DNA of 5,442 nucleotides, from contig JAISFB010000011.1 in assembly GCA_031263805.1 (NCBI GenBank), positions 1-5,442 on the forward strand, given 5' to 3'. This DNA comes from Oscillospiraceae bacterium. Its GTDB lineage: Bacteria; Bacillota; Clostridia; Oscillospirales; Oscillospiraceae. This document shows, in pieces, positions 1 to 5,212 of the stretch. A model generated the notes under the pieces. It had not been told where the DNA came from. It did not search any database and saw only the letters and a list, made by a program, of their open reading frames with translations. The translations under genes were made by a program, and so were the position numbers. Within the stretch, counting starts at the first letter, position 1. Each line of letters begins with the position of its first letter.

Positions 1-1799
1 TAATAGCTGGCTTGAATGTTGAACATTTCGGCGTATTTGCCGCCGAGGGCGAGCAGCTCGTCGTGCGTCCCGCTCTCGGCGATCACGCAGTCGCTCAGCA
101 TAATTATGCGGTCGCAAAAGCGCGTGCTGGCAAGACGGTGCGAGATGTACACGGACGTTTTTCCGGCGGTGAGCTCAGCATAGCGGTGATACGTTTCGCT
201 TTCGGCTATCGGGTCGAGCGCCGCCGTCGGCTCGTCGAGAACGATGACCGGCGCGTCCTTATATATCGCGCGGGCGAGGGCGAGCTTTTGTTTTTCGCCG
301 CCGGAGAGCTCTATCGCCGTCGGCTCCACCTCCTTGACAAGCTCCGTGTCCGCTCCACGCGGGAGAGAGCTCACCTTGTCCCAAAAGCCGGACAGCTTCA
401 GGCATTGCTCCACGCGTTTCGTGTCAGTTTCCTCGGGCGTGCTCTGAGATACGTTTCCGGAGATCGTCGTCGTCATCAGGTTTATCTCCTGAAATACGGC
501 GGAAAACAGCGTGTAATACTCGTCGCGGTTGAACTCCGCGATGTTTACGCCGTTCAGCCTGATAACGCCGCTCGTCGGGCGGTACAGGCCGCACAGCAGC
601 TTGACAAGCGTAGATTTCCCGGCGCCGTTCACGCCGACGACGGCGAGGCGCTCCCCCGCGCGGATCATAAGATTTATATTTTCAAGCGCGGGATGTTCGG
701 CGCCCGGATATGTATAGCTCACGTTTTCAAGCGTGATTTCCGGCGGCTTGCCCGCGGCGGGCAAGGGCGCTCCGGGGCCGCGGTTCATACGATCCGGCAC
801 GTCAATATACTCGCGAAAATAACCGAGTTGAGCGCTCGCGCGTCTCAGATTTCTTGTCTGAACGATTATCCCCTCCGCCCAGCCGGAGAACGCGCCTATC
901 GCCGCAAACATCAGCGTGAAATCGCCGAGCGTCACGCGGCCGTTTATCAGCAGGTACGTGAGCACGGCGTAAGCCGCGCCGTCGCGCAGCAGCACCGTCG
1001 CCGCCGAGACGAGCCGCGTTTGCATATTCCGGGACGCTACCTCGCCCGACTGCCGGCGGAATTTTTTGAATATCGTCAGGCGGTTTTCTTTCATCCAGTC
1101 GAGCATTGAATACAGGCGGATGTCCTTCGCGAGCGCGGTGTCTGCCAGCGCCCTAAACATATACCAATATTTACTCTGCGTCTCGGATATTTCCTCGCTG
1201 TGCTTTTCCTCATATTTCTGCGCCCGGCTGAGCATAAGCCAGCTTATCCCCGCCGACAGCGCAAGCGGCGGCAGTATCCCCCAATGCACCGACGATATGA
1301 CCGTGCTGTAAAGCACGAACCCGCCGAGCTGCGCGATGAGCTCCGCGAGATAGCAGGGCAGATTGTTCGCCGCCGATTGGTTGCCGTTCATCGCGGGACC
1401 CGCCTTATGCTCCAGCTTCTTCATTTCAGGGTCGGACAATAATTCAAAATCCATATCCATCTGCTTGTTAATCATCATCGTCGGCGTCACGCTGGAGCCC
1501 ACCAGTCCGATTTCGTTGCCCGGAGACAGCGTGTTGTCCGTGTAACTTCTCAAAAACGTCAGAGCGGCGAGTATCGCCGCCCCGCCGCCGACGCTGAGGA
1601 TGAACTCCGCCGGGGCGGAGCGGAGCGTAAGCGCGTCGATGACAAGCTTCGGCATCATAATAGCCGCGAACGGCGCGGCAATGCGCGCGAGCACTCCGAA
1701 AATCGCGCGGATGAGCGTGGCGGAACCCTCCCGCCAGTGGAGTTTCAGCGAAAACAGGATATTTGATATGAGCGAGTATTTTCGTATTTCCTTTTCCAT
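1..1799 (-). CDS. ABC exporter, fused permease and ATPase (3' end cut by window edge)
   Basis: This encodes a type IV ABC half-exporter that would dimerise in the membrane and use ATP to export a substrate, which the sequence does not identify. Translation gives 599 codons to the window edge. Hydrophobic segments lie near residues 28-52, 66-84, 153-190 and 265-308. The ATPase domain begins near residue 353, with Walker A GVNGAGKS (389-396), Q-loop Q437, signature LSGGEKQ (498-504), Walker B VIVLDEP (518-524, catalytic E523) and switch H554. All ATPase motifs are intact. The frame ends in NIQASY plus two bases (TA), so the stop is probably within a few codons outside the window. The ATG is preceded by AGGAG (1809-1813) at 9 nt. 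The gene lies downstream of a GHKL kinase and LytTR regulator on the same strand but has its own promoter. Such exporters near Agr-like systems often move peptides, which is only inference here. Confidence 0.95.
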   Translation of the reverse strand, partial: MEKEIRKYSLISNILFSLKLHWREGSATLIRAIFGVLARIAAPFAAIMMPKLVIDALTLRSAPAEFILSVGGGAAILAALTFLRSYTDNTLSPGNEIGLVGSSVTPTMMINKQMDMDFELLSDPEMKKLEHKAGPAMNGNQSAANNLPCYLAELIAQLGGFVLYSTVISSVHWGILPPLALSAGISWLMLSRAQKYEEKHSEEISETQSKYWYMFRALADTALAKDIRLYSMLDWMKENRLTIFKKFRRQSGEVASRNMQTRLVSAATVLLRDGAAYAVLTYLLINGRVTLGDFTLMFAAIGAFSGWAEGIIVQTRNLRRASAQLGYFREYIDVPDRMNRGPGAPLPAAGKPPEITLENVSYTYPGAEHPALENINLMIRAGERLAVVGVNGAGKSTLVKLLCGLYRPTSGVIRLNGVNIAEFNRDEYYTLFSAVFQEINLMTTTISGNVSQSTPEETDTKRVEQCLKLSGFWDKVSSLPRGADTELVKEVEPTAIELSGGEKQKLALARAIYKDAPVIVLDEPTAALDPIAESETYHRYAELTAGKTSVYISHRLASTRFCDRIIMLSDCVIAESGTHDELLALGGKYAEMFNIQASY

Positions 1800-1823
1800 A
1801 GCTTTGATCTCCTATTGCAATTA

Positions 1824-1856
1824 CGCGCTACGCGCGGTCGCCCTTAGCCGGGCGAC
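1824..1856 (-). promoter_or_regulatory. two back-to-back hairpins in the exporter 5' leader
   Basis: Read on the minus strand, a perfect 7-bp stem GTCGCCC/GGGCGAC (1850-1856 with 1837-1843, loop of 6) is followed with no gap by a perfect 5-bp stem CGCGC/GCGCG (1832-1836 with 1824-1828, loop of 3). They sit between the predicted transcript start (about 1904) and the AGGAG site at 1809-1813. No T-run follows, so they are not a terminator. A role in mRNA stability, translation control or as a dispersed palindromic repeat is possible; the sequence does not decide. Confidence 0.5.
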
Positions 1857-1910
1857 TTGGCTCTTCGTTCCGGGAAATCGCGGTTACGCGCCGTGCACAA
1901 GCGCAACGCG

Positions 1911-1919
1911 AGTATAGCA
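1911..1919 (-). promoter_or_regulatory. extended -10 promoter of the ABC exporter gene
   Basis: The minus strand reads TGCTATACT, an extended -10 element (TGn plus TATACT at 1911-1916). The position 17 nt upstream reads AATTTT, a poor -35, so the promoter may depend on an activator. Predicted transcript start is near 1904, leaving a leader of about 105 nt before the exporter ATG. The same TGCTATACT string is used by the promoter at 4929-4957. Confidence 0.65.
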
Positions 1920-1920
1920 G

Positions 1921-1950
1921 AAAAAAGCGCGCGAAAATTAATTCGTGCGC
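1921..1950 (-). terminator. intrinsic terminator of the regulator-kinase operon
   Basis: On the minus strand, GCGC-A-CGAA (1942-1950) pairs with TTCG-C-GCGC (1927-1935) around the loop TTAATT, with one A/C mismatch, and is followed by six T (1921-1926). It lies 30 nt past the kinase stop codon. Its T-run sits between the -35 and -10 positions of the exporter promoter, so termination and initiation signals overlap. Confidence 0.6.
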
Positions 1951-1979
1951 GAAATGCGTGAATTTGAGCGCGAAATGCG
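1947..1979 (-). promoter_or_regulatory. 12-bp direct repeats, 21-bp period: candidate LytTR regulator site
   Basis: CGCATTTCGCGC (minus strand) occurs perfectly twice, at 1968-1979 and 1947-1958. The period is 21 bp, two helical turns. A shorter copy, TTTCGCGC, lies at 1929-1936. The pair begins 2 nt after the kinase stop codon and ends about 8 bp upstream of the -35 position of the exporter promoter. AgrA and ComE, both LytTR regulators, bind paired direct repeats of about 9 bp separated by about 12 bp, which is the same period. That the regulator encoded at 2702-3463 binds here is inference. Confidence 0.55.
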
Positions 1980-1980
1980 A

Positions 1981-2664
1981 TTATTCGCCGACGGGAAGCA
2001 TAATTTCCGTCGTAAACACGCTGTCCTCGTCCCGGCGTTTCAGCCAGCCGGCGTATTTTGAGACTATGCGGTCAACGCGCGTGAGGCCGAGGCCGTGAAA
2101 GCCGCCGGGCTTGTCGGTAACATAGCGCCCGAGCAGCTTTTTCGGCCTGCCGGCTGTGCTGTTCGTAACTGAAATGTAAAGCTGGCCGCGCTTTAGGTCG
2201 ATATACACGCGGATGAACCGCGCGGACTCGTCCTCAAGCTTTGCGCACGCCTCCATCGCGTTGTCGAGCAGATTGCCGATCACGACGCACAGATCAACGT
2301 CGTTGAATTTAAGCTCGGCGGGCGCCGCGGCCTTCGCCTCCACGCTGATCTTGCGCGCCTGAGCCAGCGACAGCTTGGAATTTAGTATCGCGTCGAGCAT
2401 CAGATTTCCGGATTTTATAAGCTTGTCCACGCTCGTCAAGTCCTCGTCGAGCCTGTCGAGGTATTTGTCGAGCTTGTCATATCCGGGCCGCGGGCCGTCT
2501 CCGCCGAGGGCGATGTACGACTTCATCGTTTGGATATGATTGCGGTAATCGTGCCGCCAGCCGCGCATATCCTTGTAAATATTCTGAACTTCCTCGATGT
2601 GCCGTTCCATAAGCTCGCGCTGGAGCTCCGCAATGCGTTTCTCCGTCCGTTTCGCTATCATCAT
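1981..2664 (-). CDS. soluble GHKL-type sensor histidine kinase (AgrC/HPK10-like), 227 aa
   Basis: This is the kinase half of a two-component system, expected to autophosphorylate on histidine and pass phosphate to the regulator encoded just upstream. A charged, probably coiled-coil helix (about residues 5-35) leads into the H-box WRHDYRNH, with H38 as the likely phosphorylated residue. The ATP-binding domain follows with N-box NLLDNAMEAC (131-140) and G-box GGFHGLGL (187-194). Usual AgrC-like kinases are about 430 residues with a six- or seven-helix membrane sensor; this one has no membrane segment at all. The start cannot be extended because an in-frame TAA lies five codons upstream. GAGG (2673-2676) sits 8 nt before the first of two tandem ATG codons. 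It starts 37 nt after the regulator's stop codon, so the two are probably one operon. Confidence 0.92.
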   Translation of the reverse strand: MMIAKRTEKRIAELQRELMERHIEEVQNIYKDMRGWRHDYRNHIQTMKSYIALGGDGPRPGYDKLDKYLDRLDEDLTSVDKLIKSGNLMLDAILNSKLSLAQARKISVEAKAAAPAELKFNDVDLCVVIGNLLDNAMEACAKLEDESARFIRVYIDLKRGQLYISVTNSTAGRPKKLLGRYVTDKPGGFHGLGLTRVDRIVSKYAGWLKRRDEDSVFTTEIMLPVGE

Positions 2665-2701
2665 TTTGCCGTCCTCATTTTACTGTATCCATTTTTACTG
2701 C

Positions 2702-3463
2702 CTACTGCGCGCCGCCCCAATTGTATTGTATAAACGCCTCGTTTGCCGCGTCGTAAAGCTTGCGCGACAGCGGCAAATCGGTTTCGTTTTCAAGTATTAC
2801 AGACGTCCGGCTGACAGAGCGCACATATTTCAGCCCGGCGATATACGAGCGGTGGCAGCGGAAAAAGCCCTCTCCGAGCTGTTCCTCTAACGCTCCGAGC
2901 GTCATTTTTACGCGGACGCCGCCGCTTTTAGTATGTATCTCGACGTAATGCGAAAACGCCTCGGCGTAAATTATTTCGCCGACGGGTACGCGTGTCGCCG
3001 CGCCGTCCGCCGTCAGCTGAATCGCGCGCCCCTCCTCCGCGACGCGCGCCGCGGCTTTGTCAAGCACCTCGAACAGCTTTCGCTCATCGACGGGCTTTAA
3101 CAGATAATGCAGCGCGTCAACCTCGTAGCCCTCTAATATCCAGTCCGCGAAGCCCGTGACGAACACGATTTGCGTTTTGTCGCCGGCTTCGCGCAGCCGC
3201 TTGGCAAGCGTCATCCCGTCCATATTGGGCATTTGGATGTCGAGCAGCAGAATATCGGCGTGATTGAACGTGCCTGCGGGCACGGGGTACGCGGCACTTG
3301 CCGCGACGCCGTCATAAAGGTCAAACAGCAACGCCTGTGCGCTCTGGAATGAAATCAACCTAACGCCGCGTCCGCGCCGCTTTGCCCACGACAAAACGAG
3401 GCGTGAGAGATGCTCGGACTGCTCGCGCTCGTCGTCGCAAATAGCTATTGACAGGTCAGACAT
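2702..3463 (-). CDS. LytTR-family response regulator (AgrA-like), 253 aa
   Basis: This encodes a response regulator with an N-terminal receiver and a C-terminal LytTR DNA-binding domain. In the receiver, acidic residues D10 and D11 (ICDDE), phosphoacceptor D75 (LLLDIQMP), T103 (VFVTG) and K123 (LLKP) are all present, so it should be phosphorylatable. The LytTR domain covers about residues 148-245, with the typical stretches EIIYAEAFSHYVEIHT and FFRCHRSYIAG. A loop before D75 (about residues 51-68) looks longer than usual. The ATG at 3463 is chosen because GGAGGA precedes it by 5 nt and the protein then begins directly at the receiver's first strand. An upstream in-frame ATG at 3565 would add 34 residues without domain character and would lie upstream of the predicted promoter. 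It is the first gene of the regulator-kinase operon and may control itself and the exporter. Confidence 0.93.
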   Translation of the reverse strand: MSDLSIAICDDEREQSEHLSRLVLSWAKRRGRGVRLISFQSAQALLFDLYDGVAASAAYPVPAGTFNHADILLLDIQMPNMDGMTLAKRLREAGDKTQIVFVTGFADWILEGYEVDALHYLLKPVDERKLFEVLDKAAARVAEEGRAIQLTADGAATRVPVGEIIYAEAFSHYVEIHTKSGGVRVKMTLGALEEQLGEGFFRCHRSYIAGLKYVRSVSRTSVILENETDLPLSRKLYDAANEAFIQYNWGGAQ

Positions 3464-3525
3464 CGAAATCCTCCGTACCGCCGTATACTCCGCTTGCCGC
3501 GCAAAAACAATTTTCGCTTGACATA

Positions 3526-3554
3526 AGCATAGCATATTTTCGGGATCACTGCAA
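3526..3554 (-). promoter_or_regulatory. promoter of the regulator-kinase operon
   Basis: The minus strand has TTGCAG (3549-3554), a 17-bp spacer and TATGCT (3526-3531), a moderate sigma-A match. Predicted start is near 3519, giving a leader of about 55 nt before the ATG at 3463. Confidence 0.55.
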
Positions 3555-3575
3555 TTCGATTTCAAATTTCGATTT
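3555..3575 (-). promoter_or_regulatory. AAATCGAA direct repeats abutting the regulator -35 box
   Basis: The minus strand reads AAATCGAA (3568-3575), ATTTG, AAATCGAA (3555-3562), and the second copy touches the -35 hexamer. The period is 13 bp. An activator or repressor site is plausible from position, but the spacing differs from the 21-bp pair upstream of the exporter and the protein is unknown. Confidence 0.35.
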
Positions 3576-3639
3576 ATGCTGAGATGCTCTTTTCGCTTAG
3601 CATCATCGGCGCGCGGCGACGCTGAGAATGTTAAAGCGA

Positions 3640-3668
3640 TTGAATTCTCAATGATACTGTGTCATAAT
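3640..3668 (+). promoter_or_regulatory. promoter reading toward the Fic gene
   Basis: TTGAAT (3640-3645), a 17-bp spacer and CATAAT (3663-3668) form a good sigma-A match. Predicted start is near 3675, about 160 nt before the Fic ATG, so the mRNA would have a long leader. A perfect 7-bp inverted repeat TGAGAAT/ATTCTCA (3623-3629 and 3644-3650, 14-nt loop) overlaps the -35 box and could be an operator. The 374-bp gap between the two divergent genes otherwise holds both promoters and no convincing ORF. Confidence 0.55.
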
Positions 3669-3777
3669 ACAAGTAGGGCTGCGTTGTCGCGCGCCGCCAC
3701 TGTTTCGGAACCGGAGCCGGAAAGTGACGACGAGGACGATTGGAAACCTGAACTTTGACGAAACCTCATTGAACGAC

Positions 3778-3805
3778 GTTGTAAATACTTTCATATATTT
3801 GCAAC
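3778..3805 (+). promoter_or_regulatory. palindromic element upstream of the Fic gene
   Basis: GTTGTAAATA (3778-3787) and TATTTGCAAC (3796-3805) form a 10-bp inverted repeat with one mismatch (G-U in RNA) around an 8-nt spacer. It lies 32 nt before the Fic start and 19 nt before its ribosome binding site. It is AT-rich and lacks a T-run, so it is more like an operator or leader hairpin than a terminator. No helix-turn-helix protein is encoded nearby to bind it. Confidence 0.45.
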
Positions 3806-3837
3806 AGTAAAAATCCGCTTGTTGAAAGGAGCGGCCT

Positions 3838-4620
3838 ATGGATCATGATAGCTTGAACCGCAAACGCGAGTATTATAAAGCGCATAAACACCTTCTGCCG
3901 CCTGATGTCACGCGCAATTACGAGGCTGCGTTCCTCGTCGAGTATACGCACAACTCCACCGCTATCGAGGGCAACACGCTTTCGCTCATTGAAACGAAGC
4001 TGCTGCTGGAAGATAAGCTCTCCATAGGCGGGAAAGAGCTCCGGGAGATTTATGAGGTAACGAACCATGCGAAAGCCTTTGATTTCATCAAGCGCCGCGT
4101 TGCGGAAGGCTCTCCGCTTGATGAAAACACGGTTAAGGACATTCATCAAATCCTGATGGAGAATATATTTCCGGGCGGCATTTACCGTGACGCGAACGTC
4201 AGGATCTCCGGCGCGGGCTTCAGACCGCCAAGTCCGAACGAGATGTACGTTCAGGTCAAGAATTTTTTCGCTGACCTGCCGTTTAAGTCCGATATGCCGC
4301 CGATCGAGTTAGCTGCGTGGGTACACGCGGAGTTTGTCAGAATACATCCGTTCAAGGACGGCAACGGACGAACCGCGCGTATGATAATGAACTATCGGCT
4401 GATGCTGTCCGGCTGGCTGCCGGTCTCCGTACCGAAAGAGGACCGGCTCCGGTATTATGAGACATTAGAGGAATACGCGGTCAACGGGGACATAGAGCCC
4501 TTTGCCGCGTTTGTCTCGGAATTGGAAAACCAAGAGCTTGACAACGTGATCGAGATGCTCGAACAAACCCGACGCCGGGGGCAAATACGGAAACCGGATT
4601 GTCGGCAAACTCCTGACTGA
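3838..4620 (+). CDS. Fic/Fido-domain protein, class II (N-terminally inhibited), 260 aa
   Basis: Fic proteins transfer AMP, or another nucleotide or phosphate group, from a donor such as ATP onto a target protein side chain. The catalytic motif is complete: HPFKDGNGRTAR at 170-181, with catalytic H170, metal-binding D174, phosphate-binding G175-N176-G177 and R178/R181. A substrate-positioning flap follows the usual pattern near GIYRDANVRISG (114-125). The inhibitory motif S-T-A-I-E-G (40-45) has the (S/T)xxxE(G/N) form and lies N-terminal to the Fic core. This places it in class II, where the glutamate (E44) blocks productive ATP binding until relieved. There is no C-terminal helix-turn-helix, unlike many longer bacterial Fic proteins. 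AAAGGAG (3825-3831) sits 6 nt before the ATG. It is a single-gene unit with its own promoter and terminator; no separate antitoxin gene is visible. The target is unknown. Confidence 0.95.
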   Translation: MDHDSLNRKREYYKAHKHLLPPDVTRNYEAAFLVEYTHNSTAIEGNTLSLIETKLLLEDKLSIGGKELREIYEVTNHAKAFDFIKRRVAEGSPLDENTVKDIHQILMENIFPGGIYRDANVRISGAGFRPPSPNEMYVQVKNFFADLPFKSDMPPIELAAWVHAEFVRIHPFKDGNGRTARMIMNYRLMLSGWLPVSVPKEDRLRYYETLEEYAVNGDIEPFAAFVSELENQELDNVIEMLEQTRRRGQIRKPDCRQTPD

Positions 4621-4699
4621 CAGAAATTTCTTGCCTCCCGCACTCTCGCTTCCCCTCACTACTATTTCTCATTTACGGTGTGTCCTTGGTATTCCGGCG

Positions 4700-4736
4700 C
4701 GCGCTCCGGCGGATTTTTGACCGGAGCGCGTTTTTT
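4700..4736 (+). terminator. strong intrinsic terminator after the Fic gene
   Basis: CGCGCTCCGG (4700-4709) and CCGGAGCGCG (4721-4730) form a perfect 10-bp GC-rich stem with an 11-nt loop, followed by six T (4731-4736). It is 80 nt past the Fic stop and has no matching T-run for the opposite strand. Confidence 0.92.
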
Positions 4737-4928
4737 ATGTTCAACGGCAACGATTCCAAGTCTTACGGGGATTGCCTGTGGATTGTTTACAACGGTCGGC
4801 GCCGCGCTTGTGCGTGTCTGCGAATGTACGCCTTGCCAAATGCCGTCCCAATGGCGGCCTTTCGCTTCTTGTGTTTCTCTCTTCATTATATATCATACAA
4901 CGCAACAACACCCTCCGTAAAATTTTTA
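4737..4928. other. intergenic stretch with no supported gene
   Basis: This stretch lies between the Fic terminator and the next promoter. ORFs cross it on both strands but lack ribosome binding sites and run through the terminator hairpin, and none resembles a family I recognise. There is no tRNA, repeat array or long palindrome visible. Confidence 0.5.
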
Positions 4929-4957
4929 TTGCATCCCGCTCCATTTTCTGCTATACT
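4929..4957 (+). promoter_or_regulatory. extended -10 promoter of the attenuated RsgA-like unit
   Basis: TTGCAT (4929-4934), a 17-bp spacer and TATACT (4952-4957), with TG one base upstream of the -10 (TGCTATACT), make the strongest promoter match in the window. Predicted start is near 4964, about 250 nt before the RsgA-like start codon, which leaves room for the leader described below. Confidence 0.75.
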
Positions 4958-4965
4958 CTGCGCAC

Positions 4966-4980
4966 GCAGTGAAAAACTGC
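4966..4980 (+). promoter_or_regulatory. 5'-terminal hairpin of the leader RNA
   Basis: GCAGT (4966-4970) and ACTGC (4976-4980) form a perfect 5-bp stem around GAAAA, at the very start of the predicted transcript. ACTGC recurs at 5014-5018 (leader codons 2-3) and at 5130-5134 (start of the antiterminator), so the same GCAGT has alternative partners. Confidence 0.5.
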
Positions 4981-5010
4981 CGTTTATTCCCGAAAGGAGA
5001 TGTATTTCTA

Positions 5011-5043
5011 ATGACTGCCGTAAAAATGGTGATTGAGTCTTAA
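5011..5043 (+). CDS. leader peptide MTAVKMVIES of the attenuator
   Basis: This is a 10-codon ORF preceded by AAAGGAG (4993-4999) at 11 nt, and it follows a strong promoter. It ends in TAA just before a long structured RNA region and a terminator, the classic arrangement of a leader peptide whose translation or ribosome stalling steers downstream RNA folding. The peptide has no run of one amino acid, so it is not a classical amino-acid biosynthesis attenuator. I do not recognise it as a known resistance-gene leader. Expression is inferred from the binding site and position only. Confidence 0.6.
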   Translation: MTAVKMVIES

Positions 5044-5104
5044 AACCGAATAGGGCATAGTCAATATGTTTTGCGGGCGCGGTGCGTCCGGTTGTTGCTA
5101 TGCC
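5044..5104 (+). promoter_or_regulatory. branched RNA structure downstream of the leader peptide
   Basis: An outer stem GGCATAG/CTATGCC (5054-5060 with 5098-5104, perfect 7 bp) encloses an inner stem CGGGCGC/GCGTCCG (5074-5080 with 5084-5090, one G-U pair, loop GGT). AACCG (5044-5048), directly after the leader stop, can alternatively pair with CGGTT (5089-5093), which would open the inner stem. A ribosome stalled at the end of the leader would cover AACCG. The fold does not match a riboswitch class I recognise. Confidence 0.5.
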
Positions 5105-5130
5105 GTCAATTGAGTGACCTTTCGTGATAA

Positions 5131-5157
5131 CTGCAAATGGATTCCGCGGATTTGCAG
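5131..5157 (+). promoter_or_regulatory. candidate antiterminator hairpin
   Basis: CTGCAAAT (5131-5138) and ATTTGCAG (5150-5157) form a perfect 8-bp stem with an 11-nt loop. The loop and 3' arm contain the 5' arm of the terminator (5141-5148) and part of its inner stem (5154-5157), so this fold and the terminator cannot form together. Confidence 0.65.
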
Positions 5158-5187
5158 CCAAAGAGGCTGCTTGTTCGCGGAATTTTT
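5141..5187 (+). terminator. conditional terminator in front of the RsgA-like gene
   Basis: ATTCCGCG (5141-5148) pairs perfectly with CGCGGAAT (5176-5183), continues with three weaker pairs, and encloses a perfect 6-bp stem GCAGCC/GGCTGC (5154-5159 with 5165-5170). TTTTT (5183-5187) follows the stem. It lies between promoter and gene, so it must be bypassed for expression; together with 5131-5157 it forms an attenuator. Confidence 0.75.
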
Positions 5188-5212
5188 ATGTCTATTTTTA
5201 TGGAGGAATCAA

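Noticed and set aside
12..1109. Long plus-strand ORF of 365 codons
   Set aside because: It lies antisense to the ABC exporter, whose minus-strand frame carries all the ATPase motifs; the plus frame shows no domain and is an effect of GC-rich codons.
3464..3565. N-terminal extension of the response regulator by 34 residues
   Set aside because: The extension has no receiver character, crosses the predicted promoter, and the ATG at 3463 has an excellent GGAGGA site.
3576..3758. Full 60-codon plus-strand ORF as a gene
   Set aside because: Its ATG lies upstream of the only promoter found on that strand, the next ATG (3651) is inside the promoter spacer, and neither has a ribosome binding site.
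4662..4886. Minus-strand ORF of 74 codons
   Set aside because: No ribosome binding site; it runs through the Fic terminator hairpin and resembles no family.
4885..4890. Perfect TATAAT on the minus strand
   Set aside because: No -35 at 16-18 bp and no supported gene downstream on that strand.
4680..5036. Plus-strand ORF of 118 codons
   Set aside because: It crosses a strong terminator, a promoter and the leader ORF in another frame, with no start signal.
5114..5212. Upstream extension of the RsgA-like ORF
   Set aside because: The extension is translated from the antiterminator and terminator hairpins; GTG at 5213 has its own well-spaced GGAGG.
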